A stretch of DNA of 64,000 nt, taken from positions 186,001-250,000 of the forward strand of contig CANMKK010000001.1 of the NCBI GenBank assembly GCA_947498455.1. Reading direction: 5' to 3'. Below, in pieces: positions 9,555-17,933 of the stretch; positions within the stretch are counted from its first letter, which is position 1, and each line of letters starts with the position of its first letter. Both the position numbers and the translations under genes were made by a program. Origin of the DNA: an uncultured Aquimarina sp. (GTDB taxonomy: Bacteria; Bacteroidota; Bacteroidia; Flavobacteriales; Flavobacteriaceae). Under the pieces are notes generated by a model. That model did not search any database. It was not told the origin of the DNA and saw only the letters and a list, made by a program, of their open reading frames with translations.

Positions 9555-10430
9555 TTTGATCCAACATCCATCCTCAATCCTTCCTTCAAAGGAGGGAAGT
9601 TTTAAAAGTATATGTACTTAATCATTGTTATATTTAATACCAATAGCATCCGAAACTTTTGAATCAAGATCGCTTCGCTACTAGAACCAAGACTAATTAT
9701 AAGACCTCACAGGTTTTAGAAACCTGTGAGGTCTTGTTTTTTATCTATATCAGGTGTCATGCTGAGCTTGTCGAAGCAAATCATAGTACCAAAGCCCTTC
9801 GACAGGCTCAGGGTGACATTGTAATATTATGTAAAAATATTGTTCGATCAGAAATCAAACATCCATCCTCAATCCTTCCTTCAAAGGAAGGAAGCTAAGG
9901 TAATTTCCTCTATAGGATGTTGTAAAAAATATATGAACTAATCATTATTATATTTAATACCAATAGCATCCGAAACTTTTGAATCAAGATCGCTTCGCTG
10001 CTAGAACCAAGACTAATTATAAGACCTCACAGGTTTTAGAAACCTCGTCAGGTCTTGTTTTTTATCTATATTAGGTGTCATGCTGAACTTATCGAAGTAC
10101 ATTATAGTACCAAAGTCCTTCGACAGGCTCAGGGTGACATTGTAGTATTATGTGAGTATTGTTCGATCAGAAATCAAACATTCATCCTCAATCCTTCCTT
10201 CAAAGGAAGGTAGGTAAGGTAACTTCCTCTATAGGATGTTGTAAAAATATATGAACTTAATCATTATTATATTTAATACCAATAGCATCCGAAACTTTTG
10301 AATCAAGATCGCTTCGCTGCTAGAACCAAGACTAATTATAAGACCTCACAGGTTTTAGAAACCTGTGAGGTCTTGTTTTTTATCTATATCAGGTGTCATG
10401 CTGAGCTTGCCGAAGCACATTATAGTACGT
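9555..10430. repeat. Tandem array of ~320-bp units, about 2.7 copies
   Basis: The motif CAATAGCATCCGAAACTTTT recurs at 9641, 9961 and 10280, giving a period of 319-320 bp. Each unit holds three parts: a short dispersed element (TTTTGAATCAAGATCGCTTC), a strong palindrome (AGACCTCACAGGTTT paired with AAACCTGTGAGGTCT), and a long inverted repeat whose arms read TGTCATGCTGAGCTTGTCGAAG and CTTCGACAGGCTCAGGGTGACA. A segment ending TCCTTCCTTCAAAGGA also recurs. Copies differ by a few substitutions. The palindromes are REP-like and may be substrates for the RAYT at 13641-14198 (inference). Confidence 0.85.
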
Positions 10431-10465
10431 CCTAAGACAAACTAAGAAGTGACAAGTTCATTTTT

Positions 10466-11233
10466 TTATTCATTAATTTGGTCACAAAGAGGAGGACAAG
10501 GGTGTGAAAAATCATATACTCCTCCCTCTTGTCCATCTCCTCCTTCATCACCTTTGTTTAATAATTTTACGGAATTTCCTGTTACGGTTACAAATACTGT
10601 AGTTAGTTTACTCTCTTTATTTAATCCCCAGCTTAGGTTGATATATTGTACTGGTAAACCTGCCATATGTGCTACCATCTCAGCATCCATACTATAATGA
10701 CGGATACGTTCTCCATTATAGGATGTTACCTCATCTATATTAGATTTTGATCGTACTACCGTATTCCAAGACGTTACAAACTGTAATGCTTCTTCTGGCT
10801 GCAAGGTATGATATGCTACTAGCTTATCGTCTATGGCTGTTTTATTAAAGGTAATATCTTGTACTTTTTGTAATTCTGTTGCTATGGATATTCCTGTTGT
10901 TGGTTTTTTGGTGATTTGGGTTACGATCGCTCCTGCTTTATCAACTCCGACAACTGTTACCAATACTTCGTTATTGACCACCCCGGGAATAAACCGTACC
11001 TGCGTAACTTTTTTATCTGCTACTACTTCTTGTAACTGCTGTGGCGATATGTTATAACTGATTTCTTTTCCTGTAAAAACGGTAGAGAGATCGGCTTCTT
11101 GCCAGTTTTTGGCATAAGTATTTTCCGTTACCGATTGTTCTGTAGTTTCTTTCGCGGTTTCATCTTGCTGGCAGGCTCCCAAGAAAAGGAGACCCACTCC
11201 TACTACAATTGGTGCTAAGTTTTTGATTTTCAT
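10466..11233 (-). CDS. Lipoprotein with a PCPPxC tail
   Basis: The 255-residue protein starts with a lipoprotein signal (LFLGAC, lipidated Cys21), so it should sit on a membrane facing the periplasm or the surface. The middle contains NWQEADL, VTVVGVDKAGAIV and YHTLQPEEALQFVTSW. The C-terminus after a glycine-rich linker is GVYDFSHPCPPLCDQINE, nearly the same as the tail of the 8550-8996 protein. The two look like members of one family, one cytosolic and one lipidated, both next to the two-component genes. The gene lies between repeat arrays, alone on its strand. The function is unknown. Confidence 0.78.
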   Translation of the reverse strand: MKIKNLAPIVVGVGLLFLGACQQDETAKETTEQSVTENTYAKNWQEADLSTVFTGKEISYNISPQQLQEVVADKKVTQVRFIPGVVNNEVLVTVVGVDKAGAIVTQITKKPTTGISIATELQKVQDITFNKTAIDDKLVAYHTLQPEEALQFVTSWNTVVRSKSNIDEVTSYNGERIRHYSMDAEMVAHMAGLPVQYINLSWGLNKESKLTTVFVTVTGNSVKLLNKGDEGGDGQEGGVYDFSHPCPPLCDQINE

Positions 11234-11640
11234 TAGATACTAGTTATAGATTTGTGAGGGATAAATTTAGAACAAATCTCATTACTGTAATTAAAATTAT
11301 ATCCGAAATTTATGAGAATATTATGTTAAAAAATGGATTGTAGTGTAAAATAATTGATGGCTAGCAGTCTTTTATGTTTTTATAGCGCTAGCCTCTAACA
11401 TGTGATCTTTCGAGAGCTAAAGTATATGTTAACAATTTTAGTTCAGTCTTGATAGGTTTTATTACTATCCTCGTTTACAAGTTTAGACTTCAGTTTTGGT
11501 CTTGTACCAATTTGGTTATAAAACATCTCTGATAAAACGCAGTTACAAACTTTACTGCACTTTTTGTTTATACTGAGATTTTAACGAACAGTATTATTCA
11601 GCTTTAAAAAAGAAGTGACACACTTTATTGAATACTTCCG
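11234..11640. other. Gene-free intergenic stretch upstream of the lipoprotein
   Basis: AT-rich DNA without a supportable gene. It should carry the promoter of the lipoprotein gene that starts at 11233. I saw no clear hairpin or promoter box. Confidence 0.4.
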
Positions 11641-11871
11641 TTGAAAAACATCTTCCCACTCTTGAAAAACATCTTCCCGCTCTTGGAAAACATCTTCCCA
11701 CCATTGGAAAACATTGTCCCACTGTTGGAAAACATTGTCCCACTCTTGGAAAACATTGTCCCTCTCTTGGAAAACATCTTCCCACTCTTGGAAAACATCT
11801 TCGCACTCTTGGAAAACATTGTCCCACTCTTGGAAAACATCTTCCCACCATTGGAAAACATTGTCCCTCTG
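11641..11871. repeat. 21-bp tandem repeat, 11 copies
   Basis: Eleven consecutive 21-bp units follow the pattern TTGGAAAACATCTTCCCACTC, with variation limited to CTT/TGT at positions 12-14 and the last few bases; a degenerate twelfth unit follows. Because 21 is a multiple of three, several frames on both strands stay open and give artificial repeat peptides such as KHLPTLG and MFSKSGK. No start signal or non-repeat domain supports a protein. I therefore call it a minisatellite-like array rather than a gene. Confidence 0.85.
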
Positions 11872-12176
11872 TTACTGAATATTGTACGAGTGTTAGAAAT
11901 TATCCATTTATTTAAGACCTCGTTAAGTCTTTGCTTTTTGGATTTTTATTGCGTTAGGGATAGGAACGGCATCCTTTTTTGTACCCATTCGTACCCTGAG
12001 GTTATCGAAGATTGCGAATGGGTACAAAAAAGATATAGTGGATAGCCCGACCCGAAATGTAATGGAGGGTAACGCCCTTATAACTTTTATTATTCGTAGC
12101 ATCGGATGAATGACAGCCTTGACTCTAGACTTCACTGATTTTGGGATCTTGTGAGATTTGATCTGTGGTATAGTGA
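11872..12176. repeat. Intergenic stretch with an 18-bp inverted repeat
   Basis: Perfect 18-bp arms at 11974-11991 and 12015-12032 (CTTTTTTGTACCCATTCG and its reverse complement) flank a 23-bp spacer containing TACCCTGAGGTTATCGAAG, a degenerate relative of the CCTGAGC/TCGAAG palindromes at 9750. It could serve as a terminator for either side, but the position relative to the ligase gene end (12177) is loose. No gene is seen. Confidence 0.55.
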
Positions 12177-13475
12177 CTATGAAATGGTATTCTCTCTGGA
12201 ATCTATAAATGAAATGGGTTTACGACTCATTTCTGGAAATTTCTTGGCTTTTAGTTCTGCTTTGGTATTGAGAATTAGATCGGGAACTACTCGCAGGTTG
12301 GCTCTAAGGTGTTCTCTTAACTGTTTTTGTTGCAAAGAGCTTAGACTATCTAGGACATGAATCAAGAGTTTATCAGTTCCTAGTTCTCCTGTGATTACTT
12401 CTATTACATAGATGTCTAATCCATCGAAGCTGGTTAATACTTCGATAACACTCTGCGGGTATAGGGTTGTACCCTTATATTTAATCATATATTTCTTTCG
12501 ACCTAAAACGGGGCTTAATCGCATGGTGGATCTCCCGCAGCTACACGGTTCTCTATGTGCTTGTACCATATCTCCGGTGGTGTATCGTATTAATGGCATG
12601 GCTTCTATGCCCAGAGTGGTAATGGCTAATTCTCCTATTTCTCCTTCGGCTACTTCTTTTCCGTTTTCATCAAGGATTTCGGCAATAATCAATTCTGGGC
12701 GATGATGTCCTCCTCGATGTGCTTCGCACTCTGTAAAAGCAGTACTCATCTCTGTAGAGGCATAGGTGGAATATAATTCTATGTCCCATTTTTCTTTGAT
12801 TTTGTTGCCTAATGTATTGAGGTTAAAGTCTTGATCTCTTAGTGGTTCTCCTATACAAATTGCTGCTTTTATAGAGGAGTTTTTATAGTCTATCCCCTGT
12901 GCTTCTGCATAACTGATTAATTTTAATAAAAATGAGGGTACGGCTACTAAGTAGGTGGATTGAAATCTCTGAATCGAATCCCATTGCAGTTCTGGGATTC
13001 CGGCTCCTACTCGAACCATTGCGGCTCCTAATTTTCGGGTGCCCAAAAAATAGGCTAGTCCTGCCATAAATCGCCTATCTAATGTGGTTGTCAATTGCAC
13101 TACATCTTCTTTTGTAACTCCTGCGGTCTTAAAAGAAATTGCTTCATTGTATGCTAATCGTTCTAAATCTTTTTCGGTTAATGCAAAGGTTACGGGTTTT
13201 CCTAGTGTCCCCGAGGTGGTTACGTAATCAACGATTTCGGATTTAGGAACGCATAAAAAATCATCGTTAAATGCCTGTAAGTCATCTTTGGTAGTAATCG
13301 GCAGTTTAGATATATCTTTTATGGTTTTAATCGTAGTAAGATCAATCTTTTTTGTAGAGAACAATCGCTGGTAATAGGGTGAGTTTTTGGAGATAAATTC
13401 CAATGCTTCTCTTAATTTTTTATTTTGAAGATCAGTTATCTCCGTCAATGTGGATTGTTCTACTGTATTGATCAT
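12177..13475 (-). CDS. PaaK-like AMP-forming acyl-CoA/aryl ligase of the pigment cluster
   Basis: The 432-residue protein belongs to the phenylacetate-CoA ligase (PaaK) branch of the ANL superfamily. The phosphate-binding loop TTSGTLGKP is near residues 86-94, YASTEM near 240, and the adenylate-binding RYTTGDM near 300, followed by a CSCGR cysteine pair. Such enzymes activate aryl or acyl acids as adenylates and load them on CoA. In a flexirubin cluster the natural substrate would be 4-coumarate made by the tyrosine ammonia-lyase, as the polyene starter (inference). The first 22 codons and upstream DNA are duplicated at 14260-14370. It is separated from the rest of the cluster by the RAYT and repeats. 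Confidence 0.85.
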   Translation of the reverse strand: MINTVEQSTLTEITDLQNKKLREALEFISKNSPYYQRLFSTKKIDLTTIKTIKDISKLPITTKDDLQAFNDDFLCVPKSEIVDYVTTSGTLGKPVTFALTEKDLERLAYNEAISFKTAGVTKEDVVQLTTTLDRRFMAGLAYFLGTRKLGAAMVRVGAGIPELQWDSIQRFQSTYLVAVPSFLLKLISYAEAQGIDYKNSSIKAAICIGEPLRDQDFNLNTLGNKIKEKWDIELYSTYASTEMSTAFTECEAHRGGHHRPELIIAEILDENGKEVAEGEIGELAITTLGIEAMPLIRYTTGDMVQAHREPCSCGRSTMRLSPVLGRKKYMIKYKGTTLYPQSVIEVLTSFDGLDIYVIEVITGELGTDKLLIHVLDSLSSLQQKQLREHLRANLRVVPDLILNTKAELKAKKFPEMSRKPISFIDSRENTIS

Positions 13476-13629
13476 CTTTCTTTCTCTGCTTATTGTCTTT
13501 ATATATATTGTTCAGACCTGTCAGGTTTCTAAAACTTTACAGGTGTCTATACGGCGTTGTAGAAATCTACAATACTCATTTATAATTCTGTTACCAGACC
13601 TGTCAGGTTTCTAAAACCTGACAGGTCTA
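13411..13629. repeat. 5' end of the ligase gene plus palindromic repeat copies; left arm of a duplication
   Basis: From 13411 the sequence covers the ligase N-terminus, its upstream DNA and two copies of the palindromic repeat (CAGACCTGTCAGGTTT at 13513 and 13595). It aligns with 14260-14448 with only scattered mismatches. The second palindrome, 13595-13629, is nearly perfect. The pair therefore forms direct repeats on both sides of the RAYT gene. Confidence 0.8.
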
Positions 13630-13640
13630 AAGGCTCGAAA

Positions 13641-14198
13641 TCACTCTAGGGTTAATTCATTAAACCTAGCATCATTATTACATTTCTTCAAATCGTGTAC
13701 ATAAACAAAGTTATCAATATCTTCGAAAATAGCTACTACTTCATTTCTTTCTATACTTGTTTCTTTTGAAGACATTATTGCTTTATAAGAAGAATATGGA
13801 TATGTTCTAAAATCTTCTGAAAGTTTATGGTTTTCAGGGTTTAAATGAATATAAACAATCAAAGACCTTAGGTATGTTTCTTCTTTTATTCTTATCCTTT
13901 TAAAAGGTCTCTGAAAAAGACTTCCTACTCTATCATATTTTTTATTAAATGCTTTGGTATATGCGTTAAATAAATTAGAAAATTTCTGTGATGGTTTCTC
14001 TATACCTACTTTTATTTCAACTACGAGATGAAAATGATTTTTCAATAAACAATAACAGTAAATTCTAGCTATTGGAGATATATGCTTCTTAAGAAGCTTT
14101 AAAAAATAAAAATAATTATCCTCTTCAAGGAAAATGTCTTGCTTATTATTTCCTCTATTATAGATATGATAAAAATTATTTTCTTCTACTATTTCCAA
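13641..14198 (-). CDS. REP-associated tyrosine transposase (RAYT, Y1_Tnp domain)
   Basis: The 185-residue protein has the hallmarks of the IS200-like Y1 transposases of REP elements. The N-terminal FYHIYNRGNNKQDIF is followed by the metal-binding HxH motif in KNHFHLVVEI (about residues 53-62), KYDRVGSLFQRPFKRI, YIHLNPENH, and YPYSSYKAIM, where a conserved tyrosine is expected. Such single-copy enzymes cleave and join palindromic REP DNA at nearby hairpins. Here the gene is bracketed by palindromic repeats at 13513-13629 and 14363-14716, as in REPtron arrangements. It looks intact, and it sits as an insertion between pigment genes. Confidence 0.9.
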   Translation of the reverse strand: MEIVEENNFYHIYNRGNNKQDIFLEEDNYFYFLKLLKKHISPIARIYCYCLLKNHFHLVVEIKVGIEKPSQKFSNLFNAYTKAFNKKYDRVGSLFQRPFKRIRIKEETYLRSLIVYIHLNPENHKLSEDFRTYPYSSYKAIMSSKETSIERNEVVAIFEDIDNFVYVHDLKKCNNDARFNELTLE

Positions 14199-14259
14199 AT
14201 TTATTTTTTAGTGTTTCCAGACCTGTTTTGGGAACCTTACAGATCCATATATAGCGTTT

Positions 14260-14716
14260 CTTAATTTTTTATTTTGAAGATCAGTTATCTCCGTCAATGT
14301 GGATTGTTCTACGGTATTGATCACCTTTTTTTTCTCTGCTTATTGTCTTTACATATATTGTTCAGACCTGGCAGGTTTCTATAACCTTACAGGTCTATAC
14401 GGCGTTGTAGAAATCTACAATACTCATTTATGGTTCTGTTACCAAACCTGTCAGCTTTCTAAAACCTTACAGGTCTATACGGCGTTGTAGAAATCTACAA
14501 TACTCATTTATAATTCTGTTACCAGACCTGTCAGGTTTCTAAAACCTTACAGGTCTATACGGCGTTGTAGAAATCTACAATACTCATTTATAATTCTGTT
14601 ACCAGACCTGTCAGGTTTCTAAAACCTTACAGGTCTATATGGCGTTGTAGAAATCTACAATACTCATTTATAATTTGTTACCAGACCTGTCAGGTTTCTA
14701 AAACCTTACGGGTCTA
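14260..14716. repeat. Direct copy of the ligase 5' region followed by 80-bp tandem palindromic repeats
   Basis: 14260-14370 copies 13411-13520, including the ligase start region, but its ATG has become GTG. From 14363, units of 79-80 bp begin with CAGACCTG (14363), CAAACCTG (14443), CAGACCTG (14523, 14603 and 14682). Each unit carries a palindrome, ACCTGTCAGGTTTCTAAAACC..., and a second perfect one, TTGTAGAAATCTACAA. The array stops 9 bp before the end of the C45-type gene. No gene is present between 14199 and 14724. Confidence 0.85.
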
Positions 14717-14724
14717 TATCTAGC

Positions 14725-16392
14725 TTATAATTTTCGTTGACACTTGTTTATTAGCTTCTGCAATTTTTTACTATCGGGAACTGTTGTTATTTCTCTCTTT
14801 TTAGCTTGCTTATATGCAATGAGTGCTTTTTTATATTCTTTGTGAATGTAATAATAGTTTCCTAGTATATAATACGTCTTCCAATATTCTGAATTCAACT
14901 TTTCTAATTGGATTAATGCTGTTTCTGATACTTTTTCTTCTTCTTCTATAGCTTTTTCTATCGTTCTACTCAGCACCCGGAACTTTTCGTAATTGATATA
15001 GGCATCGGTATGTATAAAAGGGTCTTCGGGAATTGTTAATTCTTCGGTTGCTAGTGATATATCAGTTTGACCTTTATGTACTTTCTCAAAAACTTCATCG
15101 AGGTCATAGGATACAAAGGCTCCCATTTGATACGGGTTTGTAGATACCCATACTTTTTTTTCTTCGGGTTTAAAAACGATTCCATGATGAGCGAGCATCT
15201 GATTTAATGCTTTCTCATTTCCATATCCAATACGCTTATCGTCAATCCCTTCTCTATTTCGTAAAATAGCTACTGCTTTTGATGGGGTTACCTTAGTAGG
15301 TTCTGATAATAATTCTGTCATGCGTTGATATCGATACAGTGAATGGCTCTCTGCTATAGCAGTTTTATTTCGCTTATCATCCGTATACACATCACTCTGA
15401 AAATGATTGGAGCATACCAGTTGATTGGTATTCGTAACTTCATATACTCCAAAATTATTTGGAGATATTTCTATCAGTACTGCTTTTTTATCTCTGGCAC
15501 TGCCTATCATAATGGATTCTGACACAAAGACTTCTCGCTTTTTTGCGATAGCTATTGCCTCATCAATAGTAGCGGCATATTGCAAGATCTCACGAGTTAG
15601 AATTGATATTGGGGTCTTGGCAATCAACGGAATCTTAGATTTTCCTGCATTTATGGTAACTGTCAATCCTTCTATATTCATTCCTGATACGGCTCCCATC
15701 ATTCCTGCCCATCCATAGGTCATGAATTTATGGCCTTTTGATGGGTTCATAAAGGTTACCAATTTCTCTTTAGAGAAATCATCTCCTGCATAAAAATCAA
15801 AGTTTCTACCTATCAGCAATTGACCGTCTTCTGTTTTTTCTCCCCAAGCTGCAAAAGAGGTACATCCTACCAGCATTAAATCTTGTAATGCATGACCTAT
15901 ATCATGAGCTCCATGTGCATATAACATCCGGACATAGGGTTCTGCAAACTCATTGTAATCATCAGAGGCATATCTGGATACTCCATATATTTCTGCTTTA
16001 TACTCTTCTGGTACATTGAGATGTAACTTTCGGTTATACCAGGCTACTATTTTACTTAAGAATTTTAAATACGACCTAGAAGGTATTAATTCTGTAACTT
16101 TTCCGATAAAAGCATCTTCCTGAATTTTTATTAATTCTCTGGCAAGACTACCTGTTGCAATACCTCTTTCTAAGGGTGCTCCCTCTAGATATAATTCCCA
16201 TAAACCTTCTTTATTTTTTCTAAGTTGGTTATTATTTAGGGTATAAAACGTGTTGTTATGTTTTACTCTTGCCGTATCAATCTGTTCGATACCTGATATA
16301 TCCGGTCTGGCGACCAGTGATTTTTTTACTCCACAGGAACTAAGTAGCACTATAGATGCTAAAACAAATATGTATGTTATATCGTACTTCAT
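14725..16392 (-). CDS. C45-type Ntn hydrolase/acyltransferase lipoprotein with C-terminal TPR-like region
   Basis: The 555-residue protein begins with a lipoprotein signal (VLLSSC, Cys20). The core resembles the acyl-CoA:6-aminopenicillanate acyltransferase / linear-amide C-N hydrolase group of Ntn hydrolases. VGCTSFAAWGEKTEDGQLL near residue 176 supplies the probable nucleophile cysteine, followed by IGRNFDFYAG. The last ~100 residues (LGNYYYIHKEYKKALIAYKQAKK) are TPR-like. No long propeptide is visible, but self-cleavage before the Cys is typical of the family. Such proteins recur in flexirubin clusters. It might hydrolyse or transfer an acyl group during pigment assembly in the periplasm (inference). 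It overlaps the next gene by 1 bp. Confidence 0.82.
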   Translation of the reverse strand: MKYDITYIFVLASIVLLSSCGVKKSLVARPDISGIEQIDTARVKHNNTFYTLNNNQLRKNKEGLWELYLEGAPLERGIATGSLARELIKIQEDAFIGKVTELIPSRSYLKFLSKIVAWYNRKLHLNVPEEYKAEIYGVSRYASDDYNEFAEPYVRMLYAHGAHDIGHALQDLMLVGCTSFAAWGEKTEDGQLLIGRNFDFYAGDDFSKEKLVTFMNPSKGHKFMTYGWAGMMGAVSGMNIEGLTVTINAGKSKIPLIAKTPISILTREILQYAATIDEAIAIAKKREVFVSESIMIGSARDKKAVLIEISPNNFGVYEVTNTNQLVCSNHFQSDVYTDDKRNKTAIAESHSLYRYQRMTELLSEPTKVTPSKAVAILRNREGIDDKRIGYGNEKALNQMLAHHGIVFKPEEKKVWVSTNPYQMGAFVSYDLDEVFEKVHKGQTDISLATEELTIPEDPFIHTDAYINYEKFRVLSRTIEKAIEEEEKVSETALIQLEKLNSEYWKTYYILGNYYYIHKEYKKALIAYKQAKKREITTVPDSKKLQKLINKCQRKL

Positions 16393-17933
16393 TACGAGTC
16401 TGATAGTTCTTTTTCTGCTAAGGTATCTTTTATTTTCTGTAGTAAGTATTCTTTACCTAACAACTCACCGCAAGTAACTACTGCACTAATGGTTACTCCT
16501 AGTACTCCGTGCATGTTTAATCCTTGACCGGTAAACAATAAATTAGGGATCTTTGTTCGTGGTGATAAAAAAGATTTCATAGGGTTATCCGCATCTTTAG
16601 CAAATCCATACATCGATCCTTCATAACACCCAATATAATCTCTGTATGATAAGGGTGTAGAGGTATGTACCGACTTAATACAAGATCGTATATCCGGAAA
16701 CTTTTTTTCTATTTCTTTTATATACGCTTCTATCTTACGTTGTTTAAACGCTTCATAATCTTCTCCTCTATCATTCTCTATAGCAACGGTATTAAACGTA
16801 TTTTCCCAAGGTTTTGTTTCTTCGAAACGCATATATGCTATAGAGGTTAGATTGTCTGCATATCCGGGGTTCTTTAGATCTTCATTCATCGAAATCAAAT
16901 ATGCTTCGGGCCAATTTTCTTCACTATACTCTTGTGTGGTCCAAACCTTATCAATGGTATTGGTATGATAATAGTTCTTGTTTACATACGGAAATGTTCC
17001 TGATTTAAAAACGATGTATATACTAAAAGAAGATATGATACTTTCGGAATTCTGAATGCGTTTATAATATAAATTTCTAAAATGTTCCTTACCAATAATC
17101 TGAAGCGTTAGTTTAGGATCTACATTGGATATAAAGTTATCAGCAAAAAAAGTATCTCCCTTGGTAGTGGAAACGGATACTACCTCTTTTTCTTCGATAG
17201 CAAATGAATCAACTTCTTGATATTTTAAGACGGTTCCTCCTAATTCTCTAATTCTCTTTACCAACAATTTAGCTATTTGACTGCCACCTTGTATACACCT
17301 CCAGGCGCTTTCTATATAAGAATTAATCGATAGTGCGTGTACATAAAACGGTGTTTTATCCGGGTCTCCTGCATATAAGAGATTAGAACCTGCCAGCACT
17401 GCTCTAAGCTTAGGGTCTTTAACTACACTATTGATATAATCCTTTGCCTTAAGCGTTAAAAGATCTTCTCCATAGTATCGATCTCCCGGTTCTAGATTGT
17501 ATAATGGGAACTTATAACAAGTGTCTTTTACTTTTTTGGTATATGCTTCGATCCCCATACGTTCCTCTGGGAAAAGTGCAACTAACTGTTCTACAAAGTT
17601 ATCATATCCTTGTGCATGTGGATATTCTACCTCATCATCATCAAAAGTTATGACATCATAAGAGTCAATATCCATCCTTTTGATTTTAAGGTCATCCATA
17701 ATATCCAGATAGGTAAAATACTGATGTAAGTTTTGCCCTTTATCTAATCCTCCGATATAATGTATCCCTGTGTCGAATATACTTTTATCTCGTACAAAAG
17801 TTTGAAGGTTTCCCCCGAATTGATTGTTTTTTTCTAAAACACAGACCTTTTTACCTTCTTTTGCTAGGATATTTGCAGAGACCAAACCTCCTAACCCACT
17901 TCCTATAATAACGACGTCAAACTTATTTTGCAT
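16392..17933 (-). CDS. Phytoene desaturase/CrtISO-like FAD-dependent oxidoreductase
   Basis: The 513-residue flavoprotein opens with a Rossmann dinucleotide motif (IIGSGLGGLVSANILAKEG, residues ~10-28) and ends with the carotenoid oxidoreductase signature near LFTGQGLNMHGVLGVTISA. It therefore belongs to the CrtI/carotenoid isomerase family rather than simple amine oxidases. In this cluster its likely substrates are the polyene chain or a dihydro intermediate (inference). Its start adjoins the end of the MMPL gene and its end overlaps the C45-type gene, so all are in one operon. No carotenoid synthesis genes are in the window. Confidence 0.86.
   Translation of the reverse strand: MQNKFDVVIIGSGLGGLVSANILAKEGKKVCVLEKNNQFGGNLQTFVRDKSIFDTGIHYIGGLDKGQNLHQYFTYLDIMDDLKIKRMDIDSYDVITFDDDEVEYPHAQGYDNFVEQLVALFPEERMGIEAYTKKVKDTCYKFPLYNLEPGDRYYGEDLLTLKAKDYINSVVKDPKLRAVLAGSNLLYAGDPDKTPFYVHALSINSYIESAWRCIQGGSQIAKLLVKRIRELGGTVLKYQEVDSFAIEEKEVVSVSTTKGDTFFADNFISNVDPKLTLQIIGKEHFRNLYYKRIQNSESIISSFSIYIVFKSGTFPYVNKNYYHTNTIDKVWTTQEYSEENWPEAYLISMNEDLKNPGYADNLTSIAYMRFEETKPWENTFNTVAIENDRGEDYEAFKQRKIEAYIKEIEKKFPDIRSCIKSVHTSTPLSYRDYIGCYEGSMYGFAKDADNPMKSFLSPRTKIPNLLFTGQGLNMHGVLGVTISAVVTCGELLGKEYLLQKIKDTLAEKELSDS

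Noticed and set aside
9659..9898. A 79-residue open frame on the + strand
   Set aside because: It lies wholly inside the 320-bp tandem repeat and reads through palindromes; protein character is absent.
11594..12045. Several overlapping open frames on both strands giving repeats such as KHLPTLG, MFSKSGK or FPRVG
   Set aside because: They all follow from a 21-bp tandem array whose length keeps frames open; no start signal, signal peptide or non-repeat domain supports a real protein.
14299..14490. A 63-residue + strand open frame
   Set aside because: It covers the duplicated ligase 5' region and the 80-bp repeats in antisense; best explained as repeat DNA.
9555..14720. Tandem arrays that could be taken for CRISPR
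   Set aside because: Units are contiguous (21, 80 and 320 bp) without unique spacers of uniform length, and no cas genes are present.
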